This document shows positions 30,425 through 39,649 of a DNA stretch of 64,000 nt, in pieces. Under the pieces are notes generated by a model. The model was not told the origin of the DNA and ran no database searches. It was given only the letters and a program-made list of their open reading frames with translations. The DNA is from Streptomyces mirabilis (lineage in GTDB: Bacteria; Actinomycetota; Actinomycetes; Streptomycetales; Streptomycetaceae). The stretch is from positions 6,634,001-6,698,000 of the forward strand of contig NZ_JBCJKP010000001.1 of NCBI RefSeq assembly GCF_039503195.1. The letters are read 5' to 3'. Every line of letters begins with the position of its first letter. Position 1 is the first letter of the stretch. The position numbers and the translations under genes were made by a program.

Positions 30425-31999
30425 GTGGGACGTCACAGTCGCCGGGGGCGGGCCGGTAGGAGCGACACGGGGGAGATGCCGAGGGTTCCGGCACCCGGTG
30501 CCGCACCGGGCACGGCTCAAGGGATGGCGCCGGGTACGGGCCCTGCGGCGACCTCGCCGCAGGGGGCCACGCGCGGCCCCCTGGGCCCACAACCACCAGG
30601 ACCTCGACGCCCCACACCGACCGGCACTCCCCGCCCCCAAGTGGGGACTCCGGTGCAGGGTGTTCCGCGTCTTCCGGACGGGACTCCGGCGCACGGTTTC
30701 CCGCGTCTTCCTGATGGGACTCCGGCGCACGGTTTCCCGCGGATGGCGAGCGGGGCGCCGGTGCAGGGTGTTCCGCGTCTTCCGGACGGGACTCCGGCGC
30801 ACGGTTTCCCGCGTCTTCCTGAGGGCACGCCGGCCCACGGTGTTCCGCGGTTCGCCGATGGCACCCCCGCGCGTGGTGTGCCCCAGGCGCGTGCGGGGCA
30901 CCCCGAGCAGCGTGAACCCGGCGGTGGCTGGGGCGCGTTCAGGGGTGGCCCGCGGACGGCGGGGACCACGGACGGCGGGCCGCAGGCCATGCCGCAGGGG
31001 GCGCCGCAAGGCATGCCCCAGGGGGCACCCGGACCGCGGATCCCCCGGCAGCGGCAGGAGACCGATGCCGGGCTCGGGCCCGGCCCGGGGCTCCGGCAGG
31101 CCTACGTGGACGCCTTCGACGAGAGCGAGGGCAGCGGCGGCGAGGGGCCGGGGACCGACGAGTCGGGGACCGAGGAGGCGGAGAAGGGCAAGGGCGCCAA
31201 GGGGCGGGCGTTCACCGGAATCGCCGCGGCCGCCGTCACCACCGTGCTCGCCGTGGTGGTGGCGGGACAGGTGGCCGCCGGGCGGCACGACGCCACCGCG
31301 CAGACGCAGTCCGCCGCCGGTGGCGGACTGGACGCCCGCGCGTCCGCCTCGCCCGGGGACACCGGGTCGACCCCGTCCGTGACGCCGAGCGCGACACCGC
31401 TGACGTACGACCAGAAGATGGCGGTGAGGTACCCGCTCAGTGCCACCCTCAAGGCCTCGGGGAAGTTCGACGCCGTCCCCGGGTTCGACAAGGCGCCCGG
31501 AAAGGGTCAGAAGTACACATACCGGGTGGACGTGGAGAAGGGCCTCGGCCTCGACGTCGCCCTCTTCGCGCAGGCAGTCCAGAAGACGCTGAACGACAAA
31601 CGGAGTTGGGCCCACAACGGCGCCCGTACCTTCGAGCGGATCTCCTCCGGCAAGCCCGACTTCGTGATCACGCTGGCGAGTCCCGGCACCACCGCCGAGT
31701 GGTGCGCCAAGTCCGGGCTGGACACGACCGAGGACAACGTGTCGTGCGACTCGGCCTCCACCGAGCGCGTGATGATCAACGCGTACCGCTGGGCGCAGGG
31801 CTCCAAGACCTACGGTGACGCGATTCACCCGTACCGGCAGATGCTCATCAACCACGAGGTCGGCCACCGCCTCGGATACGGCCATGTCACCTGCGACAAG
31901 GACGGCGAGCTCGCGCCCGTCATGCAGCAGCAGACGAAGTTCCTCGACCATGACGGAATTCACTGCCGGGCCAACCCCTGGCCCTACCCTGGGAGTTGA
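30425..31999 (+). CDS. DUF3152 membrane-anchored putative metalloprotease
   Basis: This 524-residue protein has a proline/glycine-rich cytoplasmic N-terminus with seven 12-residue repeats at about 68-151. One transmembrane helix follows near 262-284 (FTGIAAAAVTTVLAVVVAGQ), then an extracytoplasmic DUF3152 domain from about 330. That domain contains HEVGHRLGYGH, a zinc-metalloprotease HExxH-type motif, and four cysteines likely to form disulfides. The GTG at 30425 has GAGGCGGGG upstream. It corresponds to mycobacterial Rv3207c. Proteolytic activity is inferred from the motif only. Confidence 0.85.
   Translation: MGRHSRRGRAGRSDTGEMPRVPAPGAAPGTAQGMAPGTGPAATSPQGATRGPLGPQPPGPRRPTPTGTPRPQVGTPVQGVPRLPDGTPAHGFPRLPDGTPAHGFPRMASGAPVQGVPRLPDGTPAHGFPRLPEGTPAHGVPRFADGTPARGVPQARAGHPEQREPGGGWGAFRGGPRTAGTTDGGPQAMPQGAPQGMPQGAPGPRIPRQRQETDAGLGPGPGLRQAYVDAFDESEGSGGEGPGTDESGTEEAEKGKGAKGRAFTGIAAAAVTTVLAVVVAGQVAAGRHDATAQTQSAAGGGLDARASASPGDTGSTPSVTPSATPLTYDQKMAVRYPLSATLKASGKFDAVPGFDKAPGKGQKYTYRVDVEKGLGLDVALFAQAVQKTLNDKRSWAHNGARTFERISSGKPDFVITLASPGTTAEWCAKSGLDTTEDNVSCDSASTERVMINAYRWAQGSKTYGDAIHPYRQMLINHEVGHRLGYGHVTCDKDGELAPVMQQQTKFLDHDGIHCRANPWPYPGS
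30626..30877. repeat. 36-bp coding minisatellite in the DUF3152 gene
   Basis: Seven in-frame 36-base units encode variants of FPRLPDGTPAHG. Several units are nearly identical at the DNA level, including the synonymous positions. Confidence 0.85.
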
Positions 32000-32031
32000 C
32001 GGAGGGTTCGCGGGGGGCCACTGGGGCCACG

Positions 32032-32060
32032 TTGACATGCTCCGAAAGTTCGTTCATATT
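32032..32060 (+). promoter_or_regulatory. Promoter of the leader peptide and ABC transporter operon
   Basis: TTGACA (32032-32037) and CATATT (32055-32060) are 17 bases apart. Transcription would start at about 32067-32068, the first base of the leader ORF. Confidence 0.75.
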
Positions 32061-32067
32061 TCTGCGC

Positions 32068-32160
32068 ATGTGGTCTAGTCATGTCGTCCGTCGCGCCGCC
32101 ATCGAGCTGGCGCTGATCGGCGTGACCGCGCTCTGCGTCGCAGACATCCACTGTCGCTGA
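32068..32160 (+). CDS. Putative leader peptide of the ABC transporter operon
   Basis: This 30-residue ORF starts at an ATG seven bases after the -10 box, so it is read from the very 5' end of the message. It begins MWSSHVVRRAAIEL and ends ALCVADIHCR. The peptide resembles short streptomycete leader peptides that precede transport and sulfur genes. The next 182 bases (32161-32342) are pyrimidine-rich and contain no gene before the substrate-binding protein. Control of the operon by translation of this peptide is an inference. The two cysteines may be meaningful if cysteine availability is sensed. Confidence 0.65.
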   Translation: MWSSHVVRRAAIELALIGVTALCVADIHCR

Positions 32161-32342
32161 CGCCCGCCCTTGGCGTGTGCGTCGTGCTTCCGCTTCCGTC
32201 GTGACCGTGGGTGACCTTTTTCTGGTCCCTGGTTCTCCGACTTCGCGACCTCTTTTCGACGACCTGACGCCGGGGCAGACGTCCGTTCACTTCCGTCTCA
32301 CTCCTCGTCAATCTGTCTCATCATTCGAGAGGTCGTCTTCCG

Positions 32343-34061
32343 ATGCGTCAACCGTCCGTCATAGCCCGCCGCGTGGCCGCGGCATCCGTCACCCTGGTCG
32401 TGGCAGCGGGCGCGGCCGCCTGCGGGCCGAAGGACAACGATGCCAAGGGCGCCGGTGGCGACTCCAAGCCGCAGAAGGGAGGCACGCTCACCGTCCTCAA
32501 CGCGAGTCCGCAGGAGGACTTCGACCCGGCGCGCCTCTACACCTCCGGCGGCGGCAACGTCCCCTCCCTCGTCTTCCGTACGCTGACCACGCGCAACCGC
32601 GAGAGCGGGGCCGCCGGCGCCAAGGTCGTCCCCGATCTCGCCACCGACACCGGCCGCCCGAGCGAGAACGCGACCGTGTGGACGTACACCCTGAAGAAGG
32701 GCCTCAAGTACGAGGACGGTACGCCGATCACCTCCGCCGACATCAAGTACGGCATCGAGCGTTCCTTCGCGGCCGAGCTCTCCGGCGGCGCGCCCTACCT
32801 GCGGGACTGGCTCATCGGCGGAGCCGACTACCAGGGGCCGTACAAGGACAAGAAGGGCCTCGCCTCGATCGAGACCCCGGACGACCTGACCCTCGTCTTC
32901 CACCTGAACAAGCCCGAGGGCGAGTTCCCCTACCTCGCCACGCAGACCCAGTTCACGCCGGTCCCGAAGGCCAAGGACAACGGCACGAAGTACGAGGAGC
33001 ACCCGATCTCCTCCGGTCCGTACAAGGTCGTCAAGAACGAGAACGACGGCGAGCGGATCACCCTGGAGCGCAACCCGTACTGGTCCGCGGCGACCGACGC
33101 CGAGCGCAAGGCCTACCCGGACAAGATCGACGTACGGTCGGGCCTGGACTCCTCCGTGATCAACCAGCGGCTGTCCGCGTCCCAGGGGGCGGATGCCACC
33201 GCCGTCACCACGGACACCAACCTCGGCCCGGCCGAGCTCGCCAAGGTGACGGGTGACAAGGCGCTGGCGGCACGCGTCGGCACCGGCCACTTCGGCTACA
33301 CCAACTACATCGCCTTCAACCCGAAGGTGAAGCCGTTCGACGACCCGAAGGTGCGGCAGGCGATCGCGTACGCCGTCGACCGTTCGTCGGTGATCAACGC
33401 GGCCGGTGGTTCGTCGCTGGCCGAGGCCGCGACCACGTATCTGCCGAATCAGAAGTCCTTCGGCTACACGCCCTACGACCAGTTCCCGGCGGGCGCGTCC
33501 GGCAACCCGGCGAAGGCCAAGGAGCTGCTGAAGGAGGCCGGTCACCCGAACGGGATCACCGTCACCCTCACGCACTCCAACGACAAGAACTTCGAGACCA
33601 GCCCGGAGATCGCGACCGCCCTCCAGGACGCCCTGAAGAAGGCCGGCATCACGGTCAAGCTCCAGGGCCTGGAGGACAACGACTACCGGGACAAGATCCA
33701 CGGCGTGAAGACCGAGCCCGGCTTCTTCCTCGCCCACTGGGGTGCCGACTGGCCTTCCGGCGGCCCGTTCCTGGCCCCGATCTTCGACGGCCGCCAGATC
33801 GTCAAGGACGGCGCGAACTTCAACACCGGCTTCCTCGACGACAAGTCCGTCAATGACGAGATCGACGCGATCAACAAGTTGACGAATCTTGACGAGGCCG
33901 CCAAGCGCTGGGGCGCACTGGACAAGAAGATCGGCCAGCAGGCCCTGACCGTGCCGCTGTTCCACCCCGTCTACAAGCGCCTGTACGGCAGCGCGGTCAA
34001 GAACATCGTGATCAGCGACTGGACCGGCGTGCTGGACATCTCCCAGGTCGCGGTGAAGTAG
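32343..34061 (+). CDS. ABC transporter substrate-binding lipoprotein, family 5 (oligopeptide type)
   Basis: This 572-residue protein has a signal peptide ending in the lipobox GAAAC with C27. A family 5 solute-binding fold follows, with GGTLTVLNASPQEDFDPA, a KYGIERSF segment, and HPISSGPYKVVKNE near 215-230. Family 5 proteins bind oligopeptides, dipeptides, nickel or sugars; the ligand here cannot be assigned. It should be tethered to the outer membrane face and deliver ligand to the two permeases encoded next. Five bases separate it from the first permease. The ATG at 32343 has GAGAGG 11 bases upstream. Confidence 0.9.
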   Translation: MRQPSVIARRVAAASVTLVVAAGAAACGPKDNDAKGAGGDSKPQKGGTLTVLNASPQEDFDPARLYTSGGGNVPSLVFRTLTTRNRESGAAGAKVVPDLATDTGRPSENATVWTYTLKKGLKYEDGTPITSADIKYGIERSFAAELSGGAPYLRDWLIGGADYQGPYKDKKGLASIETPDDLTLVFHLNKPEGEFPYLATQTQFTPVPKAKDNGTKYEEHPISSGPYKVVKNENDGERITLERNPYWSAATDAERKAYPDKIDVRSGLDSSVINQRLSASQGADATAVTTDTNLGPAELAKVTGDKALAARVGTGHFGYTNYIAFNPKVKPFDDPKVRQAIAYAVDRSSVINAAGGSSLAEAATTYLPNQKSFGYTPYDQFPAGASGNPAKAKELLKEAGHPNGITVTLTHSNDKNFETSPEIATALQDALKKAGITVKLQGLEDNDYRDKIHGVKTEPGFFLAHWGADWPSGGPFLAPIFDGRQIVKDGANFNTGFLDDKSVNDEIDAINKLTNLDEAAKRWGALDKKIGQQALTVPLFHPVYKRLYGSAVKNIVISDWTGVLDISQVAVK

Positions 34062-34065
34062 CGCT

Positions 34066-35145
34066 GTGAGCGAGGCAATCGTCGCCTCTCAGGCCCCCGG
34101 GACGGACCTCGTGTCCGTCCCGGGGGCCTCGGGGGCCCGTCAGTTCTGGCGGCGGCTGCGCACGCAGCGCGCCGCCCTCGTCGCGGCGGGCGTCGTCGCG
34201 CTGCTCGTCCTGCTCGCGCTCGCCGCCCCGCTTCTCACCGCGATCGAGGGCCAGGACCCGACCACCTACCACCCGTCCCTCATCGACTCGGCGCGCGGTG
34301 GTGTGCCCGTGGGCTCGTTCGGCGGCGTCAGCGGCGACCACTGGCTCGGCGTCGAACCGCAGACCGGCCGCGACCTCTTCGCCCGGCTCGTGTACGGCGC
34401 CCGGGTCTCGCTGGGAGTCGCGCTGGGGGCGACCGTCGTACAGGTCCTCGTCGGTGTCGTGGTGGGCGTCGCGGCCGCACTCGGCAACCGATGGATCGAT
34501 CAACTGTTGAGCCGGATCACCGACATCTTCGTCGCGATGCCCTTGATGATCATGTCGCTGGCCCTGCTGGCGATCGTGCCCAGCAGCTTCCCGCGGCCCC
34601 TGCTGGTCGCGCTCGTCATCGGCCTGATCGCCTGGGGCAACACCGCGAAGATCGTGCGCGCCCAGACCCTCACCCTCAAGGGGCTGGACTACGTCTCCGC
34701 CGCGCGGCTCAGCGGCTGGAACACGTGGCGCATCGCCCGCCGCGAACTCCTGCCCGGACTGGCCGCCCCCGTCATCACCTACGCCGCGCTCCTCGTGCCG
34801 ATGAACATCTCCGCCGAGGCCGCGCTGTCCTTCCTCGGCGTCGGAGTGAAACCCCCGACGCCGTCCTGGGGGCAGATGCTCACGGCCGCCAACGTCTGGT
34901 ACCAGGCGGCCCCGCAGTACCTGCTGCTGCCCGCCGGGGCGCTCTTGGTGACCGTGCTGGCCCTGACCGTCCTCGGCGACGGCGTCCGCACGGCCCTGGA
35001 CCCACGCGCCGCCTCGCGCCTGCGCGTCGGCACGGGCCGCAAACGGGAGGCCAAGGCGGCCGCGGACTCCAAGAAGGCCGCGGCGGACGCGAGCGCCGAG
35101 AAGGCCGCGGTGGACGCGAGCACCAATAAGGAGGCCAAGGCATGA
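34066..35145 (+). CDS. ABC transporter permease, OppC/DppC type
   Basis: This 359-residue protein has an OppC N-terminal segment with one membrane helix (AALVAAGVVALLVLLALAAPLL), the GRDLFARLVYGARVSL segment, and a five-helix permease domain. The EAA coupling loop is near ALDYVSAARLSGWNTWRI (residues 205-225). The C-terminus carries an unusual Lys/Ala-rich tail (EAKAAADSKKAAADASAEKA). The GTG start is five bases after the binding-protein stop. It forms the channel with the OppB-type permease that overlaps it by four bases (ATGA). Confidence 0.9.
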   Translation: MSEAIVASQAPGTDLVSVPGASGARQFWRRLRTQRAALVAAGVVALLVLLALAAPLLTAIEGQDPTTYHPSLIDSARGGVPVGSFGGVSGDHWLGVEPQTGRDLFARLVYGARVSLGVALGATVVQVLVGVVVGVAAALGNRWIDQLLSRITDIFVAMPLMIMSLALLAIVPSSFPRPLLVALVIGLIAWGNTAKIVRAQTLTLKGLDYVSAARLSGWNTWRIARRELLPGLAAPVITYAALLVPMNISAEAALSFLGVGVKPPTPSWGQMLTAANVWYQAAPQYLLLPAGALLVTVLALTVLGDGVRTALDPRAASRLRVGTGRKREAKAAADSKKAAADASAEKAAVDASTNKEAKA

Positions 35146-36140
35146 GCGGCTTCGGAGGATTCGTCCTGCGCCGCGCCGTCGGCACCGTGATCACCCTGCT
35201 CGCCATCTCGGTGATCGTCTACGTGGTGTTCTACGCCACCCCCGGCAACGTCGCCCAGATCACCTGCGGCCCGCGCTGCTCTCCGGAACAAGTGCACCAG
35301 GTCGCCCAGCAGTTGAGGCTCGACGACCCGCTGTACGTGCGCTACTGGCACTTCCTGCAGGGCATCCTCGTCGGGCAGGACTTCTCCACCGGCACCTCGG
35401 TGGAGCACTGCTCGGCGCCCTGCCTCGGCCTGTCGTACCAGGGCGACACCCAGGTCACCCAGCTGATCCTGGCGAAGCTGCCGGTCAGCCTGTCCCTGGT
35501 GTTCGGCGCGATGGTGCTGTGGCTGATCCTCGGCGTCGGCACCGGCATCCTCTCCGCGTGGCGGCGCGGTCGGCTCACCGAGCGCGTGCTGACCGGCATC
35601 ACCCTCGCGGGCGTCGCCACACCGGTCTTCGTGATCGGCCTGGTGCTCATGATCGTCGTCTGCGGCCAGCTGCAACTGCTGCCCTTCCCGCAGTACGTCG
35701 GCCTCACCGACGATCCCGAACAGTGGGCCTGGAACCTGCTGCTGCCCTGGCTCTCCCTCGCCCTCATCGAAGCCGCCGCGTTCGCCCGGCTGACCAGGGC
35801 CGCGATGCTGGAGACCCTCGCCGAGGACCACATCCGGACCTTCCGGGCGTACGGCGTCGGTGAGCGGTCGATCATCGGGCGGCACGCGCTGCGCGGGGCG
35901 TTCGCGCCGATCATCGCGCTGAACGCCAACAACGTCGGCTCGGCGGTCGGCGGCGCGGTGCTCACCGAGACGCTCTTCGGACTGCCCGGCATCGGACAGG
36001 AGCTGGTGCACGCGGTGAACGTCGTCGACCTGCCGGTGGTCGTCGGCATGGTCCTGGTCATCGGCTTCTTCGTGGTCATCGCCAACGCCGTCGCGGACGT
36101 GCTGTACGCGGTGGCCGACCGACGGGTGGTGCTCGTATGA
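35142..36140 (+). CDS. ABC transporter permease, OppB/DppB type
   Basis: This 332-residue protein has an N-terminal helix (VGTVITLLAISVIVYVVFYA), an external region with cysteine pairs (CGPRC, CSAPC), and a permease domain. The domain contains GVATPVFVIGLVLM and the EAA loop EDHIRTFRAYGVGERSIIGRH-like sequence at about residues 228-248. Both its start and its stop overlap neighbours by four bases (ATGA), so expression of the four transporter genes is tightly coupled. The cysteines are unusual for OppB and may form disulfides outside. Confidence 0.9.
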   Translation: MSGFGGFVLRRAVGTVITLLAISVIVYVVFYATPGNVAQITCGPRCSPEQVHQVAQQLRLDDPLYVRYWHFLQGILVGQDFSTGTSVEHCSAPCLGLSYQGDTQVTQLILAKLPVSLSLVFGAMVLWLILGVGTGILSAWRRGRLTERVLTGITLAGVATPVFVIGLVLMIVVCGQLQLLPFPQYVGLTDDPEQWAWNLLLPWLSLALIEAAAFARLTRAAMLETLAEDHIRTFRAYGVGERSIIGRHALRGAFAPIIALNANNVGSAVGGAVLTETLFGLPGIGQELVHAVNVVDLPVVVGMVLVIGFFVVIANAVADVLYAVADRRVVLV

Positions 36141-37717
36141 GCTTGGTGGAAGTCACCGACCTGACGGTCGGGTTCGGATCGCTGCGCGCCGTCGACGGCC
36201 TGTCCTTCCGGCTGGCGAAGGGCGCCGCGCTGGGCCTGGTCGGTGAGTCCGGCTCGGGCAAGTCCACGGTCGCCTCGGCCCTCCTGGGGCTGCACCGCGG
36301 CACGGGAGCCGACGTCGGCGGCTCGGTGCGCGTGGCCGGCATCGACGTACAGGAGGCGTCCGACGCCGAACTGCGGCGGCTGCGCGGCGGGAAGGCCGCC
36401 ATGGTCTTCCAGGACCCCCTGTCGTCCCTCGACCCGTACTACGCGGTCGGCGACCAGATCGCCGAGGTGTACCGGGTGCACGTGAAGACCTCCCGGCGTG
36501 CCGCACGCGCGCGTGCCGTCGAGGTGCTCGACCGCGTCGGCATCCCGGACGCCGCGCGCCGGGCGCGCTCCCGCCCGCACGAGTTCAGCGGCGGTATGCG
36601 CCAGCGCGCGCTGATCGCGATGGCGCTGGCCTGCGAACCCGACCTGCTGATCGCCGACGAGCCGACCACGGCCCTCGACGTGACCGTCCAGGCCCAGATC
36701 CTCGACCTGCTGCACACCCTGCGCGAGGAGACCGGAATGGGCCTGCTCCTCGTCACGCACGACGTGGGCGTCGCCGCCGAGAGCGTCGACGAGATCCTGG
36801 TCATGCGGCACGGGCGGGCCGTCGAGCACGGCCTCGTCGGTGCCGTCCTCGGGGCGCCCGCGCAGGCGTACACCCAAGAGCTCCTCGGTGCGGTGCCCCG
36901 TGTGGACGCGCCGCGCACCGCCTCCGCGGTGACGGAGGAGGTCGTTCTCGAGGCGAGCGGCCTGCGGCGCGAATTCGGGCGCGGGAAGAAGGCGTTCGCG
37001 GCCGTCGACGACGTGTCGCTGACGATCCACCGGGGCGAGACCCTCGGAATCGTGGGCGAGAGCGGCAGCGGCAAGACCACCCTGGGACGGATGCTCGTGG
37101 GGCTGCTGGAGCCCACGGCGGGGGAGATCAAGCCCGGCGGAGGCGTGCGCCCGGACGTCCAGATGGTCTTCCAGGACCCCGTCTCCTCCCTCAACCCGCG
37201 CCGCAGCGTGGGCGAGTCGATCGCCGATCCGCTGCGCGCGCAGGGGGAACGGGACGAGGCGCGCATTCGGGGGCGCGTACGGGAACTGTTGGAGCGTGTG
37301 GGGCTCGAAGCGGCGCACTACGACCGCTACCCGCACGAGTTCAGCGGCGGACAGCGCCAGCGTGTGGGCATCGCCCGGGCGCTCGCCGCCGATCCACGTG
37401 TCATCGTCTGCGACGAACCGGTCTCCGCGCTCGACGTGACCACCCAGGCCCAGGTGATCGCCCTGCTCGCCGAACTGCAGCGGGAACTCGGGCTCGCGCT
37501 CGTGTTCGTGGCGCACGACCTCGCGGTGGTCCGCCAGGTCAGCGACCGGGTCGCGGTGATGCGACGCGGCCGGATCGTCGAGTACGGGCCCGCCGACGAG
37601 GTGTACGAGTCGCCGCGCGACCCGTACACCAAGCAGCTGCTGGCCGCCGTACCGGCGTTGGATCCGGAGGTCGCGGCGCAGCGACGGACGGCTCGGAGGC
37701 AGCTGACGGCGGTGTGA
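36137..37717 (+). CDS. Fused ABC transporter ATPase, OppD-OppF type
   Basis: This 526-residue protein holds two complete ATPase domains in tandem. The first has GESGSGKST at 36-44, the signature EFSGGMRQR and Walker [14 protein letters not shown]. The second has GESGSGKTT at 307-315, EFSGGQRQR and [12 protein letters not shown]. It powers the transporter made by the two upstream permeases, where many relatives use separate D and F subunits. The ATG overlaps the OppB-type gene by four bases. A hairpin at 37794-37827 ends the operon. Confidence 0.92.
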   Translation: MSLVEVTDLTVGFGSLRAVDGLSFRLAKGAALGLVGESGSGKSTVASALLGLHRGTGADVGGSVRVAGIDVQEASDAELRRLRGGKAAMVFQDPLSSLDPYYAVGDQIAEVYRVHVKTSRRAARARAVEVLDRVGIPDAARRARSRPHEFSGGMRQRALIAMALACEPDLLIADEPTTALDVTVQAQILDLLHTLREETGMGLLLVTHDVGVAAESVDEILVMRHGRAVEHGLVGAVLGAPAQAYTQELLGAVPRVDAPRTASAVTEEVVLEASGLRREFGRGKKAFAAVDDVSLTIHRGETLGIVGESGSGKTTLGRMLVGLLEPTAGEIKPGGGVRPDVQMVFQDPVSSLNPRRSVGESIADPLRAQGERDEARIRGRVRELLERVGLEAAHYDRYPHEFSGGQRQRVGIARALAADPRVIVCDEPVSALDVTTQAQVIALLAELQRELGLALVFVAHDLAVVRQVSDRVAVMRRGRIVEYGPADEVYESPRDPYTKQLLAAVPALDPEVAAQRRTARRQLTAV

Positions 37718-37793
37718 TGCAACGTGACTGGTTGATCTCGTAGCGCGACGGAACGCGACCCGCACGGGAAAGTTACGACCGTTCACCCCTTTT

Positions 37794-37827
37794 GGTGGCG
37801 CGATGGACAACCGTCCGTCGCGCCACC
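37794..37827 (+). terminator. Terminator of the ABC transporter operon
   Basis: GGTGGCGCGA (37794-37803) pairs with TCGCGCCACC (37818-37827), and GGAC pairs with GTCC inside, around an AACC loop. Confidence 0.72.
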
Positions 37828-37906
37828 GCCATGTGCGCATACGTTCTTCCCGCTGCGAGCCGCCGGGTCAACGGCGGCTCCCCATAGGGAGATCGGGGGT
37901 GCACTG

Positions 37907-39649
37907 GTGCGCATCGGACTGCTTACGGAGGGTGGCTATCCGTATGTGAGCGGTGACGCCAGACTCTGGTGCGACCGGCTCGTGCGCGGGCTCGGGCAGC
38001 ACGAGTTCGACATCTACGCGCTCAGTCGCAGCGAGCGGCAGGAGGACGAGGGCTGGATCCAGCTGCCGCCGCAGGTCAGCCGGGTGCGGACGGCTCCGCT
38101 GTGGACGGCCGAGGACGACGGCGTGGTACACGGGCGACGGGCGCGCCGGCGGTTCGCCGAGTGCTTCGGGGAGTTGGCGGCGGCGGTGTGTACCGCGCCC
38201 GCGGTCCTCGACGGATCGGAGGTCTCTGGCGGTGTGACGGCGTCGGAGGCCTCTCGCGGAGTGGTGGCGGACCGTTTCGGCAGTGCGCTGTACGGCCTCG
38301 CGGAACTGGCCCGCGACGAGGGCGGGCTGGTCGGGGCGCTGCGCTCCGAGGGGGCCGTGCGCGCCCTGGAGCGCGCCTGCCGTGCGCCCGGCGCATTGCG
38401 CGCCGCGCGTACCGCGCGTGTGCCCGACCTGCTGTGCGTCGCCGCTCACGTCGAGCGCGCGCTGCGCCCCCTCTCGCTGGACTGGTACGAGGACGACGGG
38501 CTCGGCTCGGTCGACCTCTGCCACGCGGCGGCCGGCGGCGAGGCCGCTCTGCCCGGCCTGCTCGCCCTGCACTTCGCCGGGGTGCCCCTGCTGGTGACGG
38601 AGTACGGCGTGCAGCTGCGGGCGCACTACCTCGCCTCCTCCGCCGCCGAGGAGTCCCCCGCGGTACGGGCGCTGCTCGCGGCCTTCCACGGCGCGCTGGC
38701 CGCCGAGGTCTACCGCCGGGCCGCGCTCATCACGCCCGGCAACACCCACGCGCGCCGCTGGCAGGAGCGCTGCGGCGCCGACCGCGCCAAACTGCGCACC
38801 GTCTACCCCGGCATGGAGGCCGCCCGCTTCGCGGAGGTGGGCGAGCGGGCCGACGGCTCCGGGTGCGTGGCCCCGGACACCCTGGTCTGGGTCGGCCGCA
38901 TCGAACCGGCCAAGGACCTGATCTCACTGCTGCACTCCTTCGCCGAGGTCCGCAAGGAGGCACCGAAGACGCGGCTGCGGATCGTCGGCGCGCCCGCCGA
39001 CGGGCCGGAGGGCGCGCCGTACCTGGCCCACTGCAAGGCGCTGGCCGCTCAACTCTTCCCCGACGAGGCGGAGGGCGTGCACGCGGTCGGCGACAACCCG
39101 GTGTCTTTCGAGGAGATCGGCGGCCCGGAGGTCCCGAGCCTCGCGGAGGCGTACGCGTCCGGCGCCGTGGTCGTCCTCTCCAGCGTCGTCGAAGGCTTCC
39201 CGATCAGCCTGGTCGAGGCCATGTTCTGCGGCCGTGCCACCGTGTCCACGGACGTCGGCGCGGTCGTCGAAGTCATCGGCGGTACGGGGCTGGTGGTGCC
39301 GCCGCGCAATCCGCGGGCGCTCGCCGAGGCGTGCGTAGCACTGCTGCGCGACCCCGAACGGCGTGCGCGCCTGGGCGCGGCGGCCCGCGCGCGAGCCCTC
39401 GAACTCTTCACGGTCGAGCAGAACATCACGGCATTTCACGGCATTTACCTGGAGATCGTCTCGCGTGCGCCGGTCCGGCGGCTCGTCGTGGACGACGCGG
39501 GGGATCCCCTGCCGTTCGGCGTGCCGGCCGAGGCCCACGTACCCGGTCGCTGGACCGAGGCCCGCCTCATGGCCATGGGACGCCCGCGCTGGGCGGCGGG
39601 GGCGCCGGTGCGTGCCACAGTTCCGCTGCCCGCGGGGGAGGGCGCGTGA
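37907..39649 (+). CDS. GT4 glycosyltransferase with DUF3492 domain (PelF-like)
   Basis: This 580-residue cytoplasmic enzyme opens MRIGLLTEGGYPYVSGDARL and WCDRLVRGL, characteristic of DUF3492/PelF glycosyltransferases. The C-terminal GT4 half has VWVGRIEPAKDLISLLHSF, then SVVEGFPISLVEAM with the EX7E pair and GAVVEVIGGTGLVVPP. PelF in Pseudomonas polymerises N-acetylgalactosamine from UDP-GalNAc. The N-terminal part carries a streptomycete-type insert near residues 80-200. The GTG at 37907 is nine bases from a GGGGG. It heads a run of closely linked genes to 42680, and its stop overlaps the next start by one base (TGATG). Confidence 0.85.
   Translation: MRIGLLTEGGYPYVSGDARLWCDRLVRGLGQHEFDIYALSRSERQEDEGWIQLPPQVSRVRTAPLWTAEDDGVVHGRRARRRFAECFGELAAAVCTAPAVLDGSEVSGGVTASEASRGVVADRFGSALYGLAELARDEGGLVGALRSEGAVRALERACRAPGALRAARTARVPDLLCVAAHVERALRPLSLDWYEDDGLGSVDLCHAAAGGEAALPGLLALHFAGVPLLVTEYGVQLRAHYLASSAAEESPAVRALLAAFHGALAAEVYRRAALITPGNTHARRWQERCGADRAKLRTVYPGMEAARFAEVGERADGSGCVAPDTLVWVGRIEPAKDLISLLHSFAEVRKEAPKTRLRIVGAPADGPEGAPYLAHCKALAAQLFPDEAEGVHAVGDNPVSFEEIGGPEVPSLAEAYASGAVVVLSSVVEGFPISLVEAMFCGRATVSTDVGAVVEVIGGTGLVVPPRNPRALAEACVALLRDPERRARLGAAARARALELFTVEQNITAFHGIYLEIVSRAPVRRLVVDDAGDPLPFGVPAEAHVPGRWTEARLMAMGRPRWAAGAPVRATVPLPAGEGA

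Noticed and set aside
32343..37717. BldK oligopeptide transporter
   Set aside because: The BldK operon as I know it has separate ATPase genes and a different gene order; here the ATPases are fused and the binding protein comes first.
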